From NCBI RefSeq assembly GCF_010091925.1, contig NZ_WVID01000044.1, positions 1 to 34,086 of the forward strand: a stretch of 34,086 nt of DNA, given 5' to 3'. The notes beneath the pieces are model-generated. The model was not told where the DNA came from. It did not search any database and was given only the letters and a program-made list of their open reading frames with translations. Source of the DNA: Nostoc sp. B(2019). Lineage in GTDB: Bacteria; Cyanobacteriota; Cyanobacteriia; Cyanobacteriales; Nostocaceae. Of the stretch, positions 1-9,300 are shown one piece after another. Numbering within the stretch: the stretch's first letter is position 1; each line of letters begins with the position of its first letter. The position numbers and the translations under genes are program-made.

Positions 1-64
1 GCTGCTTGTTTATCCCAATATAATGATATCTCTAAATTCGCTTGTCAATAGCATTTGAGATGCG

Positions 65-331
65 CTAACCCTGATACCACTGGATTAATTGAGCTATTAA
101 GCTAGGATTAGTCAGGTAAATATTAGGTAAGCCAAATAGGTTTCTCAAAGCTGTACATATCTCATGTGGTTTAAATTTGTATGCGAACCTTAACACCCAC
201 TCAGTCTCAAGGATTACCGTATCTGCAATAAAAATATCTTGAGTCTGGAAAATTTCTCTGCTCTTTTGGAACTGTAATTCATCATCTTGAGTCAAAAATC
301 TAACAATTATATTTGTATCAACCGCAATCAT
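65..331 (-). pseudogene. VapC-like PIN-domain toxin, C-terminally truncated
   Basis: The 88-residue product starts MIAVDTNIIVRFL, the first acidic strand of a PIN ribonuclease, with the metal-binding Asp at residue 5. It has a second acidic position in ILETEWVL. PIN toxins usually run about 125-140 residues and carry a DFADA-type motif after a WYQ-G-like segment. Here a stop codon (65-67) falls just after WYQG, so that motif and the last acidic residue are absent. A one-base shift at the end would read GL, as family members often do, but the shifted frame soon meets a stop. This suggests a frameshifted or decayed gene. The ATG overlaps the antitoxin gene by 14 bp, the usual vapBC arrangement. 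Inactivity is inferred; a truncated but expressed protein is possible. Confidence 0.65.
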
Positions 332-581
332 GCCACGATTCCTCTACACCTTGGCGAATTGCATTATCCATATCCTCAACAGTTTTGGGTTTTCCTTGAT
401 ATTGTAAGCAACCTGCTACAACCTCTAAAGTAGTTTCTAGAAAAGGTTTTTTAGGCTTTAAAAGAATTCCATCACCCATATCAATAATAATAAATTCTTG
501 GCCTACTTCCCATTGATGAGCTTCCCGCAAAGATTGGGGAATAATTACTTGTCCTTGAGGAGACAATTTTGTAATTTCCAT
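318..581 (-). CDS. AbrB/VapB-type antitoxin
   Basis: An 87-residue protein beginning MEITKLSPQGQVIIPQ, the swapped-hairpin AbrB/MazE DNA-binding signature (T/S-x-x-G-Q-V-x-I-P). Antitoxins of this fold bind their own promoter, and a C-terminal tail neutralises the toxin. I chose the ATG at 581. A longer reading from a TTG at 617 adds twelve hydrophobic residues that the family lacks. The 3' end overlaps the PIN gene at 65-331 by 14 bp, which indicates translational coupling as a toxin-antitoxin operon. Because the partner toxin looks broken, this antitoxin may now be an orphan. Confidence 0.8.
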   Translation of the reverse strand: MEITKLSPQGQVIIPQSLREAHQWEVGQEFIIIDMGDGILLKPKKPFLETTLEVVAGCLQYQGKPKTVEDMDNAIRQGVEESWHDCG

Positions 582-684
582 TAAGTTAAGAAGTAAAAAA
601 CTAAGACTAATATACAAATTTTAGCATTTTTGATTATCCTAATTTTTCCTCTTACTCAGCGTCCTTTGCGCCTTTGCGGTTCGT

Positions 685-713
685 AAAAAAAAAGGCGAAC
701 CCAAAAGTTCGCC
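685..713 (-). terminator. Rho-independent terminator of the chl operon
   Basis: On the minus strand, a stem of GGCGAAC pairing with GTTCGCC (7 bp, 6-nt loop, 694-713) is followed directly by nine U residues (685-693). It lies 43 nt past the chlN stop codon, with no other gene between. Confidence 0.8.
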
Positions 714-756
714 CCTACTCACATGGTGTTATGGTGTTGCTCGATTAAACCCAAAT

Positions 757-2217
<1,461 letters not shown>

Positions 2218-2279
2218 TTATGAGTTTTTACTAACTCCTAACTAAATTTTTCCCCTAAATTCAACAGGAACGGCAGTAA

Positions 2280-3074
2280 TTAAGCGTTGGGGAAGAGACG
2301 GGCAATTTCTGATTCGTCAAAAACGCCAGCTGGCAGTTCTTCCCCTAATAAATCGTTATTCTCTTCACTCTTTTGCAGTAGTGCTGTCTCATCACCCCAC
2401 ACATCTGACAACACGTCTCTAAACGCATTCTCGTCTATTGGATTGAGATCCTCAAGTGCCTGGTCGTCATCCAGCTTTACTTGTGTTGCAGTTGCAGTAT
2501 CGAAGGTAATACCCCCAAAATCATCTGCTTCTAAACTTGCTGTCTGGCGAGATTCGTCTTCCAAATTATGTCCGTTAGATAACGAAATATCGCCAAGCTC
2601 ATTTTGGGCTTCCTTCGACTCGCTTACCCCCAGCCTTTGATGAGCAGAATCCACCGCCATTAACCCTTGAGCTACCGCCAACGACTCAAAGCCATTTGTA
2701 TGAGGATGTGCCAAGGTTTCATCTTCAGGGCTGTCATCCATGATCATCGCTGAATAATCTTGGTATTTCTCTGGTTCTGCTTTGGGAAGGATACGATGAC
2801 CAAGAGCAATATCTGGGTCAAAATGCAAATCCAGCACCTCAATCAGGGTATCGGCGTCAGGATTGAGTTTGGCAAAGGGCAGCATTAACTGGGCTAGCTT
2901 GGGTTCTAGCGCGTTAACAACTCCCAGGATGAGGTAAGAAGGTGGTCGCTTCCCTCCATCAGGGGTGTACACTGATTCCACTTCCATGTGCAGGGTAATC
3001 CAGTCACGATTTGCCTGGAAAAATTGCAACCACTTTTGCTTTATTGAATCTGTAAAGCTGTGAAAGAAAGCCAT
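2280..3074 (-). CDS. DUF5331-like protein encoded between chlL and chlN
   Basis: A 264-residue protein starting MAFFHSFTDSIKQKWLQFF. I recognise it from memory as the cyanobacterial DUF5331-type protein found between chlL and chlN; no function is assigned. Residues 1-115 look folded, with conserved NRDWI and a hydrophobic ILGVVNALEP segment. The rest is acidic and low in complexity, with many Asp/Glu/Ser/Asn, and ends in a short ESEIARLFPNA motif. The ATG at 3074 is preferred because GGGGGAC sits 6 nt upstream; an ATG five codons earlier would overlap that site. It lies 32 nt after chlL on the same strand. No transmembrane segment or enzyme motif is seen. A role in assembly or regulation of the reductase is suggested by position only. 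Confidence 0.85.
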   Translation of the reverse strand: MAFFHSFTDSIKQKWLQFFQANRDWITLHMEVESVYTPDGGKRPPSYLILGVVNALEPKLAQLMLPFAKLNPDADTLIEVLDLHFDPDIALGHRILPKAEPEKYQDYSAMIMDDSPEDETLAHPHTNGFESLAVAQGLMAVDSAHQRLGVSESKEAQNELGDISLSNGHNLEDESRQTASLEADDFGGITFDTATATQVKLDDDQALEDLNPIDENAFRDVLSDVWGDETALLQKSEENNDLLGEELPAGVFDESEIARLFPNA

Positions 3075-3106
3075 TTTATTGTCCCCCATCCTGAGAGCTT
3101 GGTGAT

Positions 3107-3973
3107 TTATACAATCATCAAGTCTAGTTCCTCTTCTGAATTAGGAACCTGGGGTTTACCCGGATTTAGATAAAAATCGGACAACAAAGAGAACAATTCG
3201 CGGTCTGGAGCATCGTTAGGCACAACACCTTCGGGACGCGCTAAAATTTGGTCGGCGATATTGAGATAGTAGTCGCAAACGTAGTTCAGAGAAGGATCAG
3301 ACTCAGCCATCTCAAACAAAGTTTTACCCTTTACACGAGAAACGCGGATATCTTCAATCAAAGGTAAAACTTCTAGAACTGGCATTGGCACGGCTTCTAT
3401 GTATTTTTCAATTAAGTCGCGCTTGGAGGTGCGGTTGCCAATTAAGCCAGCTAGACGCAGTGGGTGAGTCCGGGCTTTCTCGCGTACTGAAGCCGCAATG
3501 CGATTAGCAGCAAACAAAGCATCAAAGCCGTTGTCGGTAACAATCAAGCAGTAATCTGCATAGTTGAGTGGTGCTGCAAATCCCCCGCAAACTACGTCGC
3601 CCAGAACGTCAAACAGAATGACGTCGTATACATCAAAGGCGTTGAGTTCTTTAAGTAATTTTACGGTTTCGCCGACTACGTAGCCACCGCATCCAGCACC
3701 AGCAGGCGGGCCTCCTGCTTCGACACAATCAACACCACCGTAGCCTTTGTAAATCACATCTTCTGGCCAGACATCTTCGTAGTGATAGTCTTTTTCCTGG
3801 AGGGTGTCGATAATTGTGGGAATCAAAAACCCAGTAAGGGTGAAGGTGCTGTCATGTTTGGGGTCGCAGCCAATTTGCAGGACTTTCTTGCCGCGTTTGG
3901 CTAGGGCAACGGATATGTTACAGCTAGTTGTGGATTTACCAATACCACCTTTTCCGTAAACTGCTAGTTTCAC
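3107..3973 (-). CDS. chlL: Light-independent protochlorophyllide reductase iron-sulfur ATP-binding protein
   Basis: ChlL is the NifH-like, ATP-dependent reductase that passes electrons to ChlN/ChlB. The P-loop GKGGIGKST lies near residues 8-16. The two cluster cysteines that bridge the homodimer are seen in AGCGGYVVG and [10 protein letters not shown]. The GTG at 3973 is chosen as start: it gives 288 residues, the family length, and has AGAGG 9 nt upstream. A ten-residue N-terminal extension is rejected. The C terminus (EEELDLMIV) is typical. It is the first gene of the operon with the DUF5331-like gene and chlN. NB-type reductase is oxygen sensitive, so the operon is expected to serve dark or low-oxygen chlorophyll synthesis. 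Confidence 0.97.
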   Translation of the reverse strand: MKLAVYGKGGIGKSTTSCNISVALAKRGKKVLQIGCDPKHDSTFTLTGFLIPTIIDTLQEKDYHYEDVWPEDVIYKGYGGVDCVEAGGPPAGAGCGGYVVGETVKLLKELNAFDVYDVILFDVLGDVVCGGFAAPLNYADYCLIVTDNGFDALFAANRIAASVREKARTHPLRLAGLIGNRTSKRDLIEKYIEAVPMPVLEVLPLIEDIRVSRVKGKTLFEMAESDPSLNYVCDYYLNIADQILARPEGVVPNDAPDRELFSLLSDFYLNPGKPQVPNSEEELDLMIV

Positions 3974-4545
3974 TGTCGTTTGCCTCTTATAGTTTCTTGT
4001 CAAACTCGTGACTTAAACATTTGCCTTCGCCTAGCCTCAGATGGCGATGCGTTAGGTCTCGTGAGTGTCATTATTGTCCAAATCCGATGGAAAATAAAGT
4101 AGCTCTTAAGATGTAAAGCTGTCTTATATGCTGAATTGTAGCTTAATCAGGTGTTATTCGATTTAGAACATCTTTAAAAAGATACATAGCTTTAAAAACA
4201 GACAATTAAAAGTTTTTATTGTTTTTTTTTATAAAGAAAGTTACAAAATACAAAAACTCTGTAGTTGGCTTTTTTGAATGGTTTTCATCGAATTAACTGA
4301 TTGTTATACATGGTGATTTCAGCAAATTAGGGCATGGAAGTCAAGACGAAGAGAGTTATACGTATACTTATGCTGAAAATACTGCTGCCATTTCCCATAG
4401 CAGGTAAATTGGCAGGTTTAAGTTAGCTGCCAAGATCATTTAATTGCTGATTGTGAGCTAGCGATCGCTAATTTGTAAACAATAATTAAATTACCAAATA
4501 TTGTCTAAATTTATTACAATCTTTGGTTTGCGCCAGTTCAGGTAA
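3974..4545. other. 572-bp intergenic region upstream of chlL
   Basis: AT-rich spacer with no convincing gene. It must hold the chlL promoter on the minus strand, but I could not pick a reliable -10/-35 pair. It contains a HIP1 octamer at 4461-4468. No NtcA- or LexA-type palindrome was found. Confidence 0.6.
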
Positions 4546-4800
4546 TCAGGAAACGCCGCCTTCTATTTGTTCTATTTCCTGTAATGTTTGCCAGCCAGCT
4601 TGCCACTGAGAGTTATCTTGTAATAATTTGGCGTTGATCCAAAAGCGGACTTTAGGATCACAAGCAGCAACCATTTCGGCATACACCCACTTACTCTGAT
4701 TTTTACGGTTAACGACTTGGAAGTGTCGCCAACCATCAACTTTTTGCTGTGCTGTCCACTTAGAGCCAACTAGGTAAGGGAATTTTTGCTTTTTAGTCAT
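4546..4800 (-). CDS. Small Trp-rich protein (TIGR02450-like)
   Basis: An 84-residue protein with six tryptophans, arranged as GSKWTA, GWRHFQVV, SKWVYAEMVA, RFWIN, SQW and AGW. This matches the short Trp-rich family TIGR02450 of cyanobacteria and some proteobacteria, which has no known function. It is basic at the N terminus and has no signal peptide or membrane segment. The ATG at 4800 is preceded by heptamer repeats that create two upstream ATGs with very short reading frames (see 4801-4835). It is on the chlL strand but separated by 572 bp, so probably a separate transcript. Confidence 0.85.
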   Translation of the reverse strand: MTKKQKFPYLVGSKWTAQQKVDGWRHFQVVNRKNQSKWVYAEMVAACDPKVRFWINAKLLQDNSQWQAGWQTLQEIEQIEGGVS

Positions 4801-4835
4801 TTGTTATTTGTCATTTGTCATTTGTCACTTGTACT
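4801..4835. repeat. Heptamer tandem repeat (TTGTCAT-type)
   Basis: Five consecutive 7-bp units: TTGTTAT, TTGTCAT, TTGTCAT, TTGTCAC, TTGTACT. This is the short tandemly repeated repeat class common in heterocystous cyanobacteria. It ends exactly at the start codon of the Trp-rich gene, so it forms that gene's 5' leader. Confidence 0.85.
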
Positions 4836-4960
4836 GAGCGACTCGTACCGAGCTTGTCCTGAGCGTAGTCGTTCGCGCAGCGTCTCCGACAGGAGAAGGG
4901 CGTAGTAGTTGGCGTAGCCTCCCGTAGGGAAGGGCAAAGCCGAGGTAAGTCGAAGTATTT
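4836..4960. repeat. Dispersed GC-rich palindromic repeats
   Basis: A patchwork of short palindromes typical of Nostoc intergenic DNA. It includes TCTCC-GACA-GGAGA near 4882-4895 and a GGCGTAGCCTCCCGTAGGGA block near 4910-4930. A related TCTCCGACGGGCTACGCC block occurs at 18211-18230. No coding potential is seen. Confidence 0.6.
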
Positions 4961-5175
4961 GTTATTTGTTATCAGGAATTACTGACTGGAAACCTGAAAC
5001 TTGTTCTAGTTTTTCTTCGGAATTTGGCGGTACAAAAACTGTTGCCTAGGTGTTAAATAAATCTGTATGGAGGTTGTTATGTTTTTGGGCTAAAAGCAGG
5101 TGATGGCTGCGCCAACGTCTGCGACGAACACACTTCTCTAGTAAAAATGGCTAATTCTGCGATCGACCCTTAGCT

Positions 5176-5213
5176 AAAAAATTAGCCTTCTCCTTACTTG
5201 CAAGGAGAAGGCT
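5176..5213 (-). terminator. Rho-independent terminator downstream of smc/PRC-barrel genes
   Basis: A perfect 12-bp stem, AGCCTTCTCCTT pairing with AAGGAGAAGGCT (5184-5213), has a 6-nt loop. On the minus strand it is followed by AA and then six U residues (5176-5181). It lies about 117 nt past the PRC-barrel stop codon. Confidence 0.75.
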
Positions 5214-5229
5214 GGAATAATCTTAAAAT

Positions 5230-5330
5230 AATTCGTAATTTTAGAGTTGAATTACGAATTACGTAAAGCCTGCGGCATAGCTGCGCTTAGAGCGTAGCGG
5301 GGCGTAGCCCCAGAGCGAATTACGAATTAG
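5230..5330. repeat. Dispersed repeat, copy A, with inverted repeat
   Basis: An 11-bp inverted repeat, AATTCGTAATT (5230-5240) and AATTACGAATT (5250-5260), leads into a block reading ACGTAAAGCCTGCGGCATAG and then GCGTAGCCCCAGAGCGAATT. The block ends at the PRC-barrel stop codon. A second copy lies at 30688-30751, in the same orientation and also just past a minus-strand stop codon. Copy A has about 10 bp more in the middle and carries a third copy of ATTACGAATT (5320-5329). Confidence 0.8.
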
Positions 5331-6320
5331 TTAATATCCGCCTTCTTCTTCGTATTCAGGCTGTCTTTCCTTGACTTTCTTGGGAATATTCACTGGCTTT
5401 GGCACATCTTCCCAAGCATCGCCCTCGACATCATCATAATTATCGTAATCTTCTGTGTATGGCTTGTTGTAGGGTTGAGATTCATATCTTGGCGGTTGTT
5501 GATACTTATCCCTGCCCGTTGCCTCACTCCAATTATCTTCTTCCTCGTCTTCTTCGTATTGGATAGATTCATACTGCCGCGCTTTCATTACCTGACGCTG
5601 CGGTATTTCTTCTTCTACATAGTCTTCAGTCCATTCTTCTTCCCGCGCTACGGGTTCGGGGGCGCGAACTTTTGGTCTGGGTGGCTGCAATGGCACTCCG
5701 CTGGGTAGTTGATTGGATGGTGCAACTGCACGAGGGGGAGTATAGCCGTATTCTTCTTCTGCATCGCGCTCCCACGGGGGTTTGCCAATACCTAGACGCT
5801 CTAGAAAACCGACTGTCAACTGGTTTACCCGTTCTTCGGCTCCCTCAAACACTATCAGCCTTTTGGGCCCAGTGCTAACGATTTCGTCCACTGAGATCTC
5901 GTAGGTACTTAGCACTTGGTCAGGAATTTGTGGCAATCCAAAGGAAGCAATCACTATGGAGTAAATCTTGCCAGTTTCGCCATTAAACTTGAAGCCCCGC
6001 ACCTTGCCTAATACTTCACCTGTTTCTGTAATTACTTCCCAGTTAATCAGGTCGCCGTAAACTTCAATTTCAATATCTTCAAGTACGTCCTCGTTATCAA
6101 CCAGGATGACATCGCCAATCTGATTGATGTTGTTGAGGTACATATAGCGCGGTATGCCCGAAATAGAGATCAGGCTGTCTCGCAAACCAAGAGCCACAAC
6201 CTCTCTTTGATCAATATCAACCCAGACTTGACTGACGATGCCTAGCCGCTTACCGTTGTCGCGGGTAATCACCTGGGTATTCAATATGTCGGAACGCCTA
6301 ATTATCTGTTCAGAGGTCAT
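5331..6320 (-). CDS. Tandem PRC-barrel protein with acidic disordered tail
   Basis: A 329-residue protein with two PRC-barrel domains. The first is residues ~5-80 (RRSDILNTQVITRDNGKRLG then VSQVWVDIDQREVVALGL). The second is ~85-170 (GDLINWEVITETGEVLGKVRGF, split here as GDLINWEVI and GEVLGKVRGF). PRC barrels are small beta domains found in RNA-processing and photosynthetic reaction-centre proteins. The final 140 residues are Pro/Glu/Tyr/Asp-rich, probably unstructured, and end YEEEGGY. It starts 58 nt after smc on the same strand, so co-transcription is likely. No catalytic motif is seen and the function is unknown. Start ATG at 6320. Confidence 0.88.
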   Translation of the reverse strand: MTSEQIIRRSDILNTQVITRDNGKRLGIVSQVWVDIDQREVVALGLRDSLISISGIPRYMYLNNINQIGDVILVDNEDVLEDIEIEVYGDLINWEVITETGEVLGKVRGFKFNGETGKIYSIVIASFGLPQIPDQVLSTYEISVDEIVSTGPKRLIVFEGAEERVNQLTVGFLERLGIGKPPWERDAEEEYGYTPPRAVAPSNQLPSGVPLQPPRPKVRAPEPVAREEEWTEDYVEEEIPQRQVMKARQYESIQYEEDEEEDNWSEATGRDKYQQPPRYESQPYNKPYTEDYDNYDDVEGDAWEDVPKPVNIPKKVKERQPEYEEEGGY

Positions 6321-6378
6321 TCTATACCGAGTCCTGATCTCGAATCCGGTTTATCTATACACTATTATTAACAAAAAC

Positions 6379-9300
6379 TCAAGCAGACGTATTGGAGGAT
6401 TGTAACTTAATACCCAAAACTTGGGTGTAAGCTCCTCGTGCTTGAGTAACGCCAATTGTGCGTTCGGCTGATTCTATCATCGGACGACGCAAACTCACAA
6501 CTATAAATTGTGCCTGTTGTGCCTGTTGTTTAATCATTCTAGCTAATCGTTCTACGTTTGCTCCATCCAGAAACATATCAACCTCGTCAAAGGCGTAAAA
6601 CGGCGATGGGCGGTAGCGTTGGAGGGCAAAGATAAAGCTCAAGGCTGTGAGTGATTTTTCTCCCCCAGACATGGAAGCTAAGCGCTGTACGGGTTTCCCC
6701 TTGGGGTGTGCGACTAAATTCAAACCGCTGCTAAATGGATCTTCGGGATCTTCGAGTTGTAAGTAGCCGTCACCGTCGGAAAGCGTGGCGAAAATTGATT
6801 GAAAGTTTTCATTGACAGCATCGAAAGCTTCTTTAAAAGCAAGTTGGCGCAATGTAGTAAAGTTTTCAATCCGCAAAAGTAGCTCGGTGCGCTCTCCTTC
6901 TAATGTCTGCAATTTTTGCGTAAGTTCTTGGAGACGGTTTTGGGTGCGTTCGTATTCTTCCAAAGCCAGCATATTTACGGGTTCCATTGCTTGCAAACGT
7001 TTGGAAAGCGATCGCAATTCTTTTTGCAATTCTTCCAAATCTACCTGATTTGGAACTTCTGGCAAAGGATTAGGCAATTCTGCTGCGACATCCCGCAACT
7101 GGCTTTGCAAAGCAACGAGTTCTTCCCGGCGCTTCTCTTGGGTTTCTTGGAGTTTTTCTAGTTCCCATTCCAATTGTTGTTGACGCAAAAGATGCGATCG
7201 CACCTCCTGTTCTGTGGCGTCGCGTTTTCGTTTCTCTTCTCCCAAATTTTGTTCCATAAGGCTCAGCGTCGCGCGTGTTTCAGCAATTTGAGTGCTGAGT
7301 GCTGAGAATGAAGTGCTGAGTGAAGTTATTTGATTTTGTTGCGTTTCTTGCTCGTGATGATATTGGGTAATCCGTTGTTCCGCTTCCTGGATTCTCTCTT
7401 GCAGCCGTTGTTGCTGATTTTCCAAATTTTTTAATCTTTGTTCAGCTTCTCGTAATGCTGCCTCTTGTTGTTGTAATTGTTGCTCTTGTCCTTTAATGGT
7501 TGCCTGAATTTGTTGCCATTCACTAGGAGTTTGGGAAGATTCCAACTCTGCTAACACCTGTCGCAATTGCTGCAACTGACCTTCTTGTCCTGGTAATTCC
7601 CGATCTAAAACTTCTAAACGGGATTGAGCAACCATGAATTTTTCGCTGTTTTGCGCGAGTTGCGATCGCGTTCCTTCTAATTGCGCCGTCAAACTCTTAA
7701 TATCTTTCTGCAACTGCTCCAATTGCAACTGCTGTTCTCGCCGCGCCTGGCGTGCTTCTGTAACCTCCTGCGCCAGTCGTTTAGTCTTGGCTGACAAAGT
7801 AGCGATCGCTTCAGTACAACGCTCTAAAATTCGCTCAATGTCTACCAAGCGATTTTTCAAAGCAATTGCTTCATCAGATTCCGCTGCTTCCGCATTACCA
7901 AACCGCAATGACGAACGCTGTGTATTGCTACCACCAGTCATCGCGCCGCTAGTTTCCAACAATTCCCCATCTAAGGTAACGATGCGATATAGTCCTAAGT
8001 TTTTCCGCGCCGCCTCAAGGCTGGCAAATACCACCGTGTTGCCAAAAACATAGCTAAATACGTCTTTATAGCGGCGATCGCAATCAATTAAATTTACAGC
8101 ATAGTTAACAAAACCGTTAGCAAAACGTAGCGTTGCATCTTGAGTAAATTTCTGAGCATGAATTTTATTCAGTGGTAAGAAAGTTGCTCTCCCAGCACGC
8201 TTTTGTTTGAGCAGTTCAATACCCGCTGCGGCAATACCATCATCTTCCACCACAATATGTCCTAAGCGCCCACCAGCAGCAATTTCCAAAGCTAGTTGAT
8301 AGCGTGGTTCCACCCGTCCTAACTGTACAACTAAGCCACAAAGTCCAGGCATTCCTGATTGTAAAATCACTTTGCTAGCTTGGGTTCCTTGTACTTCTTG
8401 CTGTGCTTGTGCTTGCGCCTCTATTTTATCCAACTGCCGTTGTTTTTCCCGTTGCTCTTGCAAGAGCCGCTTTTGGGTTTCCTGTTGAATTTGCAATTCT
8501 TGCTCTGTGGCTGCGAGATTTTGGGCTAAATTTTGGATGGGTTCACTAGAAGCATTAAATTCCGTTTCAACTCTACTGCACTCGGCTTGTTTTTCTGCTA
8601 ATTGGGGTTCGTCGCGCTCAATTAACTGAGTTTGCTCCTGGATAAGTTGCTGTAATTGGTTATTGCGTTCCCTGAGTTGTGCTTGTTCTGTGCGTTGCGG
8701 TTCCAAAGTTTGCAGCAAAGTTTCAATTTGACGGTTTAACGCTGTTTGTTGCTGCACCCACGCTTCTGAAGCCGAGGCAATTTCCGCTGCTGCTTCGCGG
8801 GAATTTTCTAAGGCTTGTTGCGCCTCATCTCTTTGCTGCTGTAGAGACGTTACATGTAACGTCTCTACAATTTGTTGTTGTGCGGCTTGTTCAAGAGAAT
8901 TTTGGTGTTGTTGAATTTCTTGCGCTTGTTGAGCCAGTCGCTTGACAGTTTCTTGCAAAGCTGTTTCTAATTCCGTTTGCTGACGCTGGAGTTGTTTACG
9001 TTCCGCCTCTTGGGTGGCGAGAGTAGCTTGTACCGCCAAAAGTTCATCTTCCCCCAATGCTTTCACATGAGCATTGAGTTGTTCCAGCTCAACGGTTTTT
9101 TTAGCAATCTCCGAATTTAGAGTTGTGAGTTGGGTAGTGAGTTCGCTAAAAGTGCGATCGCCACTTTGAAGTTGCGTAACTAACTTTTCTTGTTGTGCTT
9201 GCAGAGAACGCCATGATAAAACTGCTTCCCAGGATTGTTTCTGGAGAAATTCCGTACGGAGTTTTTGATATTTTTCCGCTTTAGCACGGTCTTGGGAGAG

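Noticed and set aside
4801-4835. CRISPR-like repetition
   Set aside because: Units are 7 bp in tandem with no spacers, which is a short tandem repeat rather than a CRISPR array.
7634-8053. 139-codon antisense frame within smc
   Set aside because: Arises from the Gln/Glu-rich coiled-coil codons on the other strand; no homology or ribosome site.
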